Positions 16,349-24,333 of a stretch of DNA of 35,613 bases are shown in pieces. Origin of the DNA: Planctomycetia bacterium (lineage in GTDB: Bacteria; Planctomycetota; Planctomycetia; Planctomycetales; Planctomycetaceae); NCBI GenBank assembly GCA_026400935.1, contig JAPLNX010000051.1, positions 1 to 35,613 of the forward strand, in the 5' to 3' direction. The position numbers were made by a program, and so were the translations under genes. The stretch's first letter is position 1. The number at the start of each line of letters is the position of its first letter. The notes under the pieces were generated by a model. It made no database searches. It saw nothing but the letters and a program-made list of their open reading frames with translations, and was not told where the DNA came from.

Positions 16349-16358
16349 CTTAAGACAC
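16337..16358. promoter_or_regulatory. 22-bp palindromic operator, probable binding site of the GntR regulator
   Basis: GTGTCTTA (16337-16344), 6-bp spacer TAGTCT, TAAGACAC (16351-16358): the arms are perfect over 8 bp. It lies 21 bp before the GntR start codon. GntR-family dimers bind such two-fold sites, and YtrA-type regulators commonly control their own operon, so autoregulation is the straightforward reading. Confidence 0.7.
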
Positions 16359-16379
16359 CGCTGCGGCGGCGGAGCGAGC

Positions 16380-16778
16380 ATGGCAAGCAACTTCCTATTC
16401 CAGATTCACCCAACTTCCGGAGTGCCGATTTATCGGCAGCTTATGGAGCAGGTGCAGTCGCACATTCATGCCGGACGATTGCCCGTGGATGAGATGCTGC
16501 CGTCGGTTCGGCAGATCGCGGAAGAGTTGCAGGTCAATCCGATGACGGTCTCGAAGGCGTATTCGTTGTTGGAACGAGACGGCCTGATCGAACGAGTGCG
16601 CGGGCAAGGGATGCGAGTCAAAGCGGTGTCGCGAGCGATGCTCCCGGTGAAGGATCGCCGGCAAATGATTCTGCCGTTGCTCGAACAAGTAGCGGCAAAG
16701 GCTTTTCAACTGGGGCTGACGCGCGAGCAAGTGCTGGCGGCGTTAAACCCGTTGCTCAAGGAGCGTGGCGATGACTGA
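16380..16778 (+). CDS. GntR-family (YtrA-type) transcriptional regulator
   Basis: The ATG at 16380 lies behind GGAG; the frame is open upstream, but the palindromic operator lies there. The 132-residue protein has the GntR winged helix at about 12-75 (GVPIYRQLMEQVQSHIHAGRL, LPSVRQIAEELQVNPMTVSKAY, LLERDGLIERVRGQGM). Only about 55 mostly helical residues follow, ending LLKERGDD. This short C-terminal part is the mark of the YtrA subfamily, which lacks a large effector domain and usually sits beside ABC transporter genes, exactly as here. It overlaps the ATPase gene by 8 bp, indicating translational coupling. The expected inducer is a compound exported or sensed by the ABC system, such as a cell-envelope antibiotic; that is inferred from the subfamily. 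Confidence 0.95.
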   Translation: MASNFLFQIHPTSGVPIYRQLMEQVQSHIHAGRLPVDEMLPSVRQIAEELQVNPMTVSKAYSLLERDGLIERVRGQGMRVKAVSRAMLPVKDRRQMILPLLEQVAAKAFQLGLTREQVLAALNPLLKERGDD

Positions 16779-17685
16779 ATCAGTTTTCCACAAATCAGGC
16801 CCAAGACAATCAGTCTTGGAAATGCGCGGCGTGACGAAACGGTTCAAGGAGAGGACCGTTTTGGATCAACTCGACTTCGCGGTCCCGCGCGGATCGGTGA
16901 CGGGACTGCTCGGCAAAAACGGAGCGGGCAAAACGACGCTGCTGAAGTGCGCGTTGGGTTTGCAGACTCCGCAGGCCGGGACGATCACGGTCTTCGGCGA
17001 GGACTCGCGAGTGCTCAGCGGCGCGGCGAAGGCGCGGCTGGCGTATGTGCCGCAGGAAGTCAGTCTTTATCCGTGGATGAAGATTCGGCAAGTGGTCGCT
17101 TACACGGCGGCGTTTTATCCGCTGTGGAACTCGCGGTTGATCGAGCGCTTGATCAAAGAGTGGGAGATCAATCCGGAAGACAAAGTCGGGCCACTTTCGA
17201 CCGGGCAGCGGCAGAAGCTCGGCATCTTGTTGGCACTGGGACATGAGCCGGAACTGTTGATTCTTGACGAGCCGGTTGCGAGCCTCGACCCGACGGCCCG
17301 GCGACAGTTTTTGGCGACGTTGCTCGACATCTCATTGAACGGCGAACGAACGATTCTGTTTTCAACGCACATCACATCGGACCTCGAACGAGTGGCCGAT
17401 CGAGTGGCGATCTTGAAGGAAGGCCTCATCGTCTACGACGACGAGCTTGCGCAGCTGAAGGACTCCGTGAAGCGACTGCGAATCAGCGTGCGGAATGGAT
17501 TGCCGGATGATCTTCGCTCACTGCCGGGAATGCTGCACTGCGAAGCAAACGGCAAGACGGCGGTCTTCAGTCTGCGCGGTTTTCAACTGGACTTGCCGGA
17601 ACGACTCGCTCGCGAGTGGTCAGCGGAAGTGAGCGTTGAAGATTTGAACCTCGAAGAGATTTTCTTGGAACTGCATCACGAGTAA
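16771..17685 (+). CDS. ABC transporter ATP-binding protein
   Basis: The ATG at 16771 has AAGGAG upstream and overlaps the end of the GntR gene. The 304-residue protein has all ATPase motifs: Walker A GKNGAGKTT (48-56), Q-loop in VPQEVSLYP, signature LSTGQRQKL (about 147), Walker B LLILDEPVASLDP (about 166) and the H-loop ILFSTHITSDLER. A 90-residue C-terminal extension follows, common in ABC-2-type exporters and YtrB-like proteins. It is cytoplasmic and should dimerise with the permease encoded next. The GntR-ABC-permease order is the YtrA-type exporter layout. The downstream permease gene is broken by a TGA, so whether the exporter works is uncertain. Confidence 0.96.
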   Translation: MTESVFHKSGPRQSVLEMRGVTKRFKERTVLDQLDFAVPRGSVTGLLGKNGAGKTTLLKCALGLQTPQAGTITVFGEDSRVLSGAAKARLAYVPQEVSLYPWMKIRQVVAYTAAFYPLWNSRLIERLIKEWEINPEDKVGPLSTGQRQKLGILLALGHEPELLILDEPVASLDPTARRQFLATLLDISLNGERTILFSTHITSDLERVADRVAILKEGLIVYDDELAQLKDSVKRLRISVRNGLPDDLRSLPGMLHCEANGKTAVFSLRGFQLDLPERLAREWSAEVSVEDLNLEEIFLELHHE

Positions 17686-17686
17686 T

Positions 17687-17864
17687 CCCTGGAGTGCGGT
17701 GGCTCGACACCGCCCTCCATTCATTTGGAATTGAGGCTCTCGAATTCCAAAAACCGGACCAATGGAAACTAGATCGCCGAATTCTGAAGCGATCGTTTTT
17801 AGGGCGATCAACGTCGTCATTCCAATTGAATGGAGGGCTGCGTCGAGCCGCAGCACTCCAAGGG
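17687..17864. mobile_element. MITE-like inverted-repeat element, copy A
   Basis: About 178 bp bounded by long imperfect inverted arms. The left arm starts CCCTGGAGTGC (17687) and the right ends GCACTCCAAGGG (17864), with about 45 bp of near match. Each arm carries a hairpin around a shared GCTCGA loop: stem GCGGTG/CACCGC on the left, and the same position with a CTGCG/CGCAG stem on the right. It begins 2 bp after the ATPase stop and ends 7 bp before the permease ATG, and its last bases (AGGGGG) form part of the permease ribosome site. Copy B at 19278-19440 is the same element in the opposite orientation. There is no coding potential; translated frames across it give only spurious ORFs. Confidence 0.8.
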
Positions 17865-17871
17865 GGAAATC

Positions 17872-19272
17872 ATGTGGCATCGTTGCGGACTGGTCGCGAT
17901 GACGTACGGCACTCGGAAACTGCTGTGATTGGTACTGGGGTTTTATGTGCTGATCTCGATTCCGTTTTTCTTCATGGCAAACAGTCGCCCGGATCATTTT
18001 GCGCGGGTGTTCGGGATGTTCCCGAAGCTTTTTTTCCAGGCGTATGTCGCGTTCTTTTTCGGAGCACATTTGAAGCAGCAGTTCGCGAATCCACGAGCTC
18101 GGTTGATGCCGAGATTTGCGGGACCGCATTTAGTTGTGTCGATGTTGATCTTCGTGGCCACTGTGGTTTGGGCCGTTCTTCCTGCGGTCGGGAGTCCGTC
18201 CGTTTCGGTATTGGGCTTTTCGGCGATCGCATTGCATCTCGGTGCGTTGGCACTGCGACTGGGATGCAGCCCTGATCCGATCGGGACCGCAGTTCTCTGT
18301 GCGACGATCGGTTTGTCGATGACGGCCGTGGGTCGAGCACTCGCAGTGGAGATCGCAATCGGGTCGGAACCGATCTTGGCGATCGCGATGATCTCGGCAC
18401 ATGTCGCGTCGCTTGTGTTGTTGCTCAATCATTTGACGAAGCTGGACGAGGACGATCCCGATTACTCGAAGGTTCAAGCCTTCAACGTGTGGGACTTGCG
18501 AGCGTCCACTCAGCGGAACTTTCAGCGAAACGTTTCGCTGAGCAACAACTGGATGTTGAATCTGATTGCGGGAAGTGCTGCGGCTCGGTTGGAGCGAGCG
18601 ACTTCAGCTCCGGCGACGACACCGAGTCAGCGTGCCACGTTGTTTGGTTTGGGTGACAACTGGCCGTCACCGATTTGGATGAATCAGATCATGATTGGTC
18701 TGATGGAAGTCGTTCTGTTGCAGATGGGAGGCCGCAATTCGATTCAAACATCGCAAGGCTTCCGTGCGGCGATGCTGATGCCGATGTTCATTTCTCTGTC
18801 CCTCGTTTTAGGTCAATGGATGCCGTGGATGCAGCGTTGGGCTCGGTTGGGTTATGAGTCGTTGCGACCTATCAGTCGGCGAGAATGGGTTTGGGAAAAC
18901 GGGATCGCGATTGCCAAGACGGTAATGCTGAATCAAGCGTTTGCCATCTTGATGCAAGTGCTGATTGTGGCCTTATTGTTGCCACAGTTCTTGACGGACC
19001 CGGTGCTCTGGGAAGCGTTGATCTGGTTCACGGGTTGCCAAATTTTGGTATTCGGAATCTGCGCGTGGCTGGCGTCGTATGGCTCCATTTTGCTGATGAG
19101 TGGGATGATGGGAGGTTGCTCAATGGGCCTGTTTGCATCGTGGGGAGCGCCTGTGGTTCACGGTACGTGGGGCATTCCGCTGACAGCCTGTTTGAGTTTG
19201 GTTGCATCGCTGATCGGCGTTTGGGTGAGTCGGGTGGCATTCAAGCGTTGGTGTGAGATGGACCTGCCGTAG
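17872..19272 (+). pseudogene. ABC transporter permease, multi-pass membrane protein, with in-frame TGA at codon 19
   Basis: The ATG at 17872 has a strong AGGGGGAA ribosome site. It encodes MWHRCGLVAMTYGTRKLL, then TGA (17926-17928), then LVLGFYVLISIPFFFM and 430 further residues to the TAG at 19270. The stop falls just inside the first membrane helix, where TGG (Trp) would fit well, so a single G-to-A change explains it. The rest has about ten hydrophobic segments (for example FAGPHLVVSMLIFVATVVWA, ILMQVLIVALLLPQFL, IPLTACLSLVASLIGVWV) and no further lesion. Translation might restart at TTG 17929 or at GTG 17947 (GGGG upstream), losing the N-terminus. Context makes it the membrane partner of the ATPase. 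It is flanked by the two inverted-repeat elements. It could be a young pseudogene, a read-through gene, or a base error. Confidence 0.8.
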
Positions 19273-19277
19273 TTCAT

Positions 19278-19440
19278 CCTGGAGTGCTGCGGCTCGACGC
19301 AGCCCTCCAATCAGTTGGAATGACGACGCTGATTTTGAAGTCAATTAGTTCTCAAATTGATTTCGTAGAGACGGTGATTGAACTGACGGCGTCGCTATTC
19401 CAGTCGATGGAGGGCGGTGTCGAGCCACCGCACTCCAGGG
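19278..19440. mobile_element. MITE-like inverted-repeat element, copy B (inverted relative to copy A)
   Basis: About 163 bp, starting CCTGGAGTGCTGCGGCTCGA (19278) and ending CACTCCAGGG (19440). Its left arm matches the reverse complement of copy A's right arm almost base for base for about 50 bp, and its right arm matches copy A's left arm in the same way. The hairpins have CTGCG/CGCAG stems on the left and GGTG/CACC stems on the right, so the two ends of the element are distinguishable and B is A flipped. It fills the gap from 5 bp after the permease stop to 9 bp before the beta-propeller gene's ATG. The interior is unlike copy A in sequence. Confidence 0.8.
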
Positions 19441-19449
19441 TAACGCGAA

Positions 19450-20952
19450 ATGAAAGTCAGACTCATGTTTTCCAATCGAGTTCGCATCGTTGTGAAGTGT
19501 TGGCTGGTGCTGTCGGTCGCAGTGTTCTTCGTCCGACTGGGGCCGGTGATGGCTCGGTATCGAGCGGCCGAGCAGAAGTTCGCGGACCTCAACTTCGAGG
19601 CGAAGCAGCCGGCGGCTCCGGTGATCGTGAATGATCCGCATTCGCCGCGTCCCGAATTGACACTGTCTCTCGCAGGGCGTGCGATCAAGAAGTTGGACGA
19701 AAGCCAGATACCGTGGGCACAGATCGTGATGCCGAAGCGAGACGCGATGTATTTGGCCGCGAACCGGAAAGGTTACTTCGCCAACCTGAAAGAGAATTGT
19801 GTGATATTTGATTTTCCTCAGCCGCGCGATGAAGCGGGAGGGCTATACGGCATCGCGGTCGCGTCGCAGGTCATGGCCACTGTCGGCGAACATACTGTCG
19901 TGCAGTTTTGGAATTCGATGACTGGCGAACTGCTTGCCACAGTCGAAGACGAGCATCCGACGATCGCCGCTTTCCCCGATCTTTCGGAGCATGCGAAACG
20001 ACATCAGAACAAGCTCCGCTATCAAGACGCAGGCGCTCGAAAAATTGTCGCTTCACCGCGAATAGGCAGCCTATTCGCGATCGGAAAAGTAGACGGCACG
20101 ATCGAACTCTGGGGCGACCTCGCGTACCGCGATCATCCGCAGTTGCTGAATGAGCAAGACAATCCCAAGTCGTGGCCGCTCTTCACAAAGCGATTGGGTT
20201 TCATCAGTCGCAAGAAAGTGCATGACGGCAAAGTGGAAGACCTCGCATTTTCACACGGCGGTAGGAAGCTCGTTTCAGTCAGCGGTTACACGGCGACGGG
20301 ACACGGAACAATACCCACGCCGGACGGAAATTCTGGTGGCTACGAAATGCTCCAGTTTGACCCGAATTCCAAAAGTGATTTAGTGGTGTCAGCGACGAGT
20401 TCTTTGCAAGAAGAATGGCGTCAACCGCTGCCGCATCGACCGGGTGAGTTGGCGTTGTCGATTGGCGCTCAGCACGCGGTTCCCGGAGAATTTCAGGCAC
20501 CGTTCGCCGTTGCGATGTTTCACGATGGCGTACTTCTCGGAGACCTCAACAAAAAGGAAGTCACCGGTACGATCAAATCCCCGGTCGATGAGCCGTCTGC
20601 GATGGTGCAATCGCTGGCCTTTCATCGTAGGGAAAGTGCCTTGCTGACTCTGCACACGTCGTATTCTGGCGAGAAAGAGAACGTGACCATCGAGACTGTG
20701 ATGTCGCTGTGGCAAACAAGTTCCCGCCGCCGCATTGCGACCGCTCGCCTTCCCGGCCTATTCATGGCTGCTGGTTGGGACACCCAAGGGACACGGTTTG
20801 CGCTGATCCGTCACAACCCCGCGATGAGCAAACTCCCTCCCAGCATGACGAACCTGTTGCCGTGGTCCACGCAACCGACCTCGCCGTTCTTGTTTCATGT
20901 TTGGGACGTGAAAGTGATTTCTCAATCTGGCGGTGTGGCTGTTGCAGAGTGA
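19450..20952 (+). CDS. Membrane-anchored beta-propeller-like protein of unknown function
   Basis: The 500-residue protein has a short cytoplasmic N-terminus and one membrane helix at about 12-30 (IVVKCWLVLSVAVFFVRLG), so the rest should lie outside the membrane. The body has WD40/YVTN-like blades: GEHTVVQFWNSMTGELLATV, SLFAIGKVDGTIELWGDL, GKVEDLAFSHGGRKLVSVSG, VMSLWQTSSRRRIATARL and FLFHVWDVKV. Such propellers usually act as binding platforms. It follows the permease gene on the same strand with only element B between, so it is probably the last gene of the GntR/ABC operon; how it would serve the transporter is unknown. The ATG has AGGG nearby; Met6 is an alternative start. It ends 24 bp from the convergent flhA stop. 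Confidence 0.8.
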   Translation: MKVRLMFSNRVRIVVKCWLVLSVAVFFVRLGPVMARYRAAEQKFADLNFEAKQPAAPVIVNDPHSPRPELTLSLAGRAIKKLDESQIPWAQIVMPKRDAMYLAANRKGYFANLKENCVIFDFPQPRDEAGGLYGIAVASQVMATVGEHTVVQFWNSMTGELLATVEDEHPTIAAFPDLSEHAKRHQNKLRYQDAGARKIVASPRIGSLFAIGKVDGTIELWGDLAYRDHPQLLNEQDNPKSWPLFTKRLGFISRKKVHDGKVEDLAFSHGGRKLVSVSGYTATGHGTIPTPDGNSGGYEMLQFDPNSKSDLVVSATSSLQEEWRQPLPHRPGELALSIGAQHAVPGEFQAPFAVAMFHDGVLLGDLNKKEVTGTIKSPVDEPSAMVQSLAFHRRESALLTLHTSYSGEKENVTIETVMSLWQTSSRRRIATARLPGLFMAAGWDTQGTRFALIRHNPAMSKLPPSMTNLLPWSTQPTSPFLFHVWDVKVISQSGGVAVAE

Positions 20953-20976
20953 TTTGTTGTTGACTTGCTCGAAGCC

Positions 20977-23070
20977 TTACCCCTCGCTGGCTGCCGCCTT
21001 CGTTCTAAAGATTTCATCTCGTTTGATGATAGCGGACGCTTCCAGCATGACGTCATTGGGGACTTCGGTGAATGCGATGATCGACAGGTCTGGTAGGCCG
21101 CGCGAGAGCAAGTGGCGAATCGGGCGGCGGATAGCAGAATCGACGAGCAGGGCAACTTCAATTTGCTGTTGACTCGATTCACGCAACGCGGTTGCCAAGC
21201 GAACGATGAGTGCTTCGAGTGCATCGGGTGGGATTGCTAAGCGTTTTTCTTTTTCTTGCAAACTGCGGCGCAGTTCCAATTCGAGATGCGGATCAAACAC
21301 GATCGCGTGAATGCGATGATCGGCATCCAGGAACGGTTCGCAGATCGCACGTGGCAAGTAGCTGCGGGCACGGTCGGCCAGTTCGAGCGGATCTTTCGTC
21401 ATTGGTGCATGATGCGCCAACGCTTCCAAGATGCGCGTCAGGTTCGTGATCGGCACTCGCTCTTCGAGTAACGCTGTGAGGACTCGATGAACGGCCCCCA
21501 TCGAGAGCATGTTGGGAATCAGTTCATCGACGACTGCTGCGGATGTGGATTTCGCTTGGTCAATCAATTTGGTCACGTCTTCGCGGCTGAGTAGCTCGCT
21601 TGCGTAGCGTTTGAAGACTTCGCGAAGATGCGTGATCAGCACACTGGGAGCATCGACTACGGTGCTTCCCAGCATCGTCGCCTGAGAGCGATCGTTTTCG
21701 CTGATCCATTTCGACGGCAGACCGAACGCCGGGTCTTTCGTCTCGATCCCTGCGAACGTGAGCGGTGACCCATCGGGCGAGATCGCAAGCACCCGATCCG
21801 GTTGCAGTGTGCCGCGAGCGACCTCTTGACCGCCAATCAAAATGCGATAGTCCTGTGGTTCAAGCACTGCGTTATCTCGAATACGGACGAGTGGAATCCA
21901 CAAGCCTGATCGTTTCGCCAGATCGCGTCGTAGCGTGCCGATCCGTTGCAGTAATGTCAGCCCTCGTGGCGGATCGACCATTCCCAGCAAACGACTGCCG
22001 ATCTCGATGCACGCGCGGTCGGTCTCTAAGAACTCTGACAAATGCTCTTCCATCGGTGAGAGCGGAGTCGCTGACGCGGCGGCTTGTTCTCCCGAGGACT
22101 TGTCTGTGCGAGCGTCTGTTGGACGAAGTTTCCTCGAGATCGACCAGAGTCCCGCCGCCATCAACAAGAAGGGGATCGTTGGCATACCGGGAGCCAGTGC
22201 GAACAAGCTGAGTATCCCCGCGCCAATTTGCAGCGGACGACGCTTTGTGAAAAACTGGGATCCTATTTCCGAACCAAGCCCAATCTGGTTCGAGGACTTC
22301 GTCACGAGCAGACCAGCCGCCGTCGCCGTGATGAGCGCTGGGATCTGCGAAACCAGTCCGTCACCAATCGAGAGGATCGAGTACGTCCGAATGGCCAGAC
22401 TCAGCGGCATCCCATTGAGCATTCCAATGATGATCCCGCCAACCAGATTGATCGCCGTGATGACCAATCCTGCGACCGCGTCACCGCGTACGAATTTGCT
22501 GGCACCGTCCATTGCGCCGAAGAACTCAGCTTCTTGCAGTAACACACTTCGCCGTCGCTTCGCCTCAACGTCGTTGATGCCACCTGCGTTGAGGTCCGCA
22601 TCAATCGCCATCTGCTTGCCGGGCATCGCATCCAATACGAATCGCGCGCCGACTTCCGAGATACGGGTTGCACCTTTGGTGATGACCAAAAACTGAATCA
22701 CGACCAAGATCAAGAACACAACCAGTCCGACCACCAAGTTGCCGCCGACCACAAAGTTGCCGAACGTTTCGACGATCTTTCCCGCATCTGCCTGCAACAA
22801 GATCAACCGCGTCGTGGCAACATTCAACGACAACCGAGCCAACGTCAGTACCAACAACGTTGAAGGAAATACCGACAACTCCAACGGCTGTCCCACACCT
22901 AACGTCACCAGCAGCAGCAAGACGGTGACACTCAGATTGACCGTCAACAACACGTCCAGCAACGCAGTCGGTAGTGGCACGATCAACACGAGAATCATCG
23001 CCATGACCGCGAGCGGAAAGACGAGTTCTGAACGTTGATTAGAGGCTGAGGCTGGTAGAGCGACGGACAT
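20977..23070 (-). CDS. flhA: Flagellar export gate protein FlhA
   Basis: The 697-residue length is standard for FlhA. About eight membrane helices occupy residues 15-310. The cytoplasmic FHIPEP signature loop follows the fourth helix: TKGATRISEVGARFVLDAMPG starting at 131, with MAIDADLNAG to 163. The C-terminal half (from about 330) is the soluble ring domain that docks export substrates and chaperones. FlhA forms the nonameric ring of the flagellar type III export apparatus in the inner membrane and couples proton flow to export. It is the last gene of the fliL-to-flhA run, 188 bp after flhB, and is convergent with the beta-propeller gene. No unusual features were seen. Confidence 0.98.
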   Translation of the reverse strand: MSVALPASASNQRSELVFPLAVMAMILVLIVPLPTALLDVLLTVNLSVTVLLLLVTLGVGQPLELSVFPSTLLVLTLARLSLNVATTRLILLQADAGKIVETFGNFVVGGNLVVGLVVFLILVVIQFLVITKGATRISEVGARFVLDAMPGKQMAIDADLNAGGINDVEAKRRRSVLLQEAEFFGAMDGASKFVRGDAVAGLVITAINLVGGIIIGMLNGMPLSLAIRTYSILSIGDGLVSQIPALITATAAGLLVTKSSNQIGLGSEIGSQFFTKRRPLQIGAGILSLFALAPGMPTIPFLLMAAGLWSISRKLRPTDARTDKSSGEQAAASATPLSPMEEHLSEFLETDRACIEIGSRLLGMVDPPRGLTLLQRIGTLRRDLAKRSGLWIPLVRIRDNAVLEPQDYRILIGGQEVARGTLQPDRVLAISPDGSPLTFAGIETKDPAFGLPSKWISENDRSQATMLGSTVVDAPSVLITHLREVFKRYASELLSREDVTKLIDQAKSTSAAVVDELIPNMLSMGAVHRVLTALLEERVPITNLTRILEALAHHAPMTKDPLELADRARSYLPRAICEPFLDADHRIHAIVFDPHLELELRRSLQEKEKRLAIPPDALEALIVRLATALRESSQQQIEVALLVDSAIRRPIRHLLSRGLPDLSIIAFTEVPNDVMLEASAIIKRDEIFRTKAAASEG

Positions 23071-23081
23071 GACGAGTGCCT

Positions 23082-23252
23082 ACGGAATACACGGGAAAAC
23101 ACGTAAGGAAGACAAAGAAAAATGGACTGGTCAAATAAGTGATGTTTGTATTGCGTGCGATCTCGCTTCTCGGATTCTAATTGTTTGGTTTGTTGCTGAC
23201 CGCCTTATTGCCGCCTTCTGTGTCATTCCGTGTGTTCCGTGTGTTCCGTGCG
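23082..23252. repeat. Possible degenerate inverted-repeat element between flhB and flhA
   Basis: CGGAATACACGGGAAAACACG (23083-23103, 21 bp) faces a run of TTCCGTGTG units at 23226-23250 (TTCCGTGTG twice in tandem, then TTCCGTG). The arms match only loosely. The 188-bp gap is otherwise featureless; the short frames here are not genes. Confidence 0.4.
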
Positions 23253-23258
23253 CACTCT

Positions 23259-24329
23259 TCATGCCGCTGCCCCTCGCAACCTGTACACGTAAGCCAGTAC
23301 TTCACTGACGGCTAGAAACATTGCTTGTGGAATCTCTTGTCCGACCTTGGTCATTTTGTAGAGCGCGCGGGCGAGCGGTTTGCGTTCGATGACCGGGATG
23401 CCGTGCCGGCGAGCCTTCGTGGCAATTTGTAGTGCGAACGAATCTCGGCCTTTCGCCACGACGATTGGAGCTGATGTCACGCCACGTTCGTAACGCAAAG
23501 CGATCGCGTAGTGCGTCGGGTTCATGATCACGACCGTCGCTTTCGGGACTTCTGTGATTGCTCGACGTTGAGTCGCGATTTCGCGGGCTCGCTGTCGGCG
23601 TTGATTGCGAAGCAGCGGATCGCCTTCTTCTGACTTTTGTTCTTCCTTCATTTCTTGCTTAGACATCATCAGTGACTTCTCATGTCGGAACCATTGCACG
23701 GCATAGTCCCCAGCACCGATGGCGACGAGCGAACCGGCGACCGCCACGATCATGCGTGAAGCCAAGTACCAGGTCGTGCTGACGCTCTCACCGAGCGTGC
23801 CCGATGGCAGCGAAGCGATGATCCCGTCTGATCCGCGCAGCACCCACCAAACTACGGAAGAGATCAAGATGACTCGCACGATGGCCCAGATGCCGCGAGC
23901 GACTCCCGCCAACGACATGATCCGCTGCCAGCCTGCCACAGGATCGAGCTTTTCCCACTTCGGTCCCAACGATTCGGGAGTCACTCGCAAGCCGACTTGA
24001 GCCAGGTTTGCTCCCAGGCCCACCGCGAACATTCCTCCACACAACGCGCCTACGATCTCAAGTCCACGTCCGGCGACACGTTGCATGAGGTCACTCGCCT
24101 CGTGCGAATTCATTTCCACGGGCAAGTATTGCAAGCGTTCCAGTAAGACCGCATGCAGGCCATTTACCAGTGAGCCACTCCCCCACGTGACCATCGTCGC
24201 GCCGGCGAGCAGTAACAGCGAATTAGCCAGCTCGCTGCTGAATGCGAACTGCCCCTGCTCACGTGCCTCATCGCGGCGGCGTTCTGTTGGCTGTTCTGTT
24301 CTTTCGAGTCCTTCGTCGTGATCGGCCAT
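23259..24329 (-). CDS. flhB: Flagellar export switch protein FlhB
   Basis: The 356-residue protein starts at an ATG behind GGAGG, 4 bp after the fliR stop. It opens with the basic/acidic N-terminal stretch typical of the family (ERTEQPTERRRDEAREQGQ), has four membrane helices between about 33 and 215, and a cytoplasmic domain with the autocleavage site N270-P271-T272-H273 in VVIMNPTHYAIAL. Cleavage at NPTH lets the export machine switch from rod/hook to filament substrates. The C-terminal REIATQRR...PVIERKPLARALYK region matches the family. Length and motifs are normal, so the gene looks functional. Confidence 0.98.
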   Translation of the reverse strand: MADHDEGLERTEQPTERRRDEAREQGQFAFSSELANSLLLLAGATMVTWGSGSLVNGLHAVLLERLQYLPVEMNSHEASDLMQRVAGRGLEIVGALCGGMFAVGLGANLAQVGLRVTPESLGPKWEKLDPVAGWQRIMSLAGVARGIWAIVRVILISSVVWWVLRGSDGIIASLPSGTLGESVSTTWYLASRMIVAVAGSLVAIGAGDYAVQWFRHEKSLMMSKQEMKEEQKSEEGDPLLRNQRRQRAREIATQRRAITEVPKATVVIMNPTHYAIALRYERGVTSAPIVVAKGRDSFALQIATKARRHGIPVIERKPLARALYKMTKVGQEIPQAMFLAVSEVLAYVYRLRGAAA

Positions 24330-24333
24330 CGAA

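Larger units (their letters stand above)
15913..16379. other. Divergent intergenic region between the kinase gene and the GntR operon
   Basis: No gene is supported in this 467-bp gap. It holds a REP-like inverted repeat (16210-16256), the GntR operator palindrome (16337-16358) and a candidate promoter overlapping it. A kinase-gene promoter is expected on the minus strand within 15913-16200, but none could be picked out. Confidence 0.6.

Noticed and set aside
17694-18275. 193-codon plus-strand frame starting inside element A and overlapping the permease gene
   Set aside because: It translates the inverted-repeat element and then an out-of-frame part of the permease. Similar spurious peptides appear wherever the element occurs.
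23069-23308. 79-codon plus-strand frame in the flhA-flhB gap with repeated CVPC motifs
   Set aside because: The repeats come from the TTCCGTGTG units of an intergenic repeat, and the frame runs antisense into flhB without a ribosome site.
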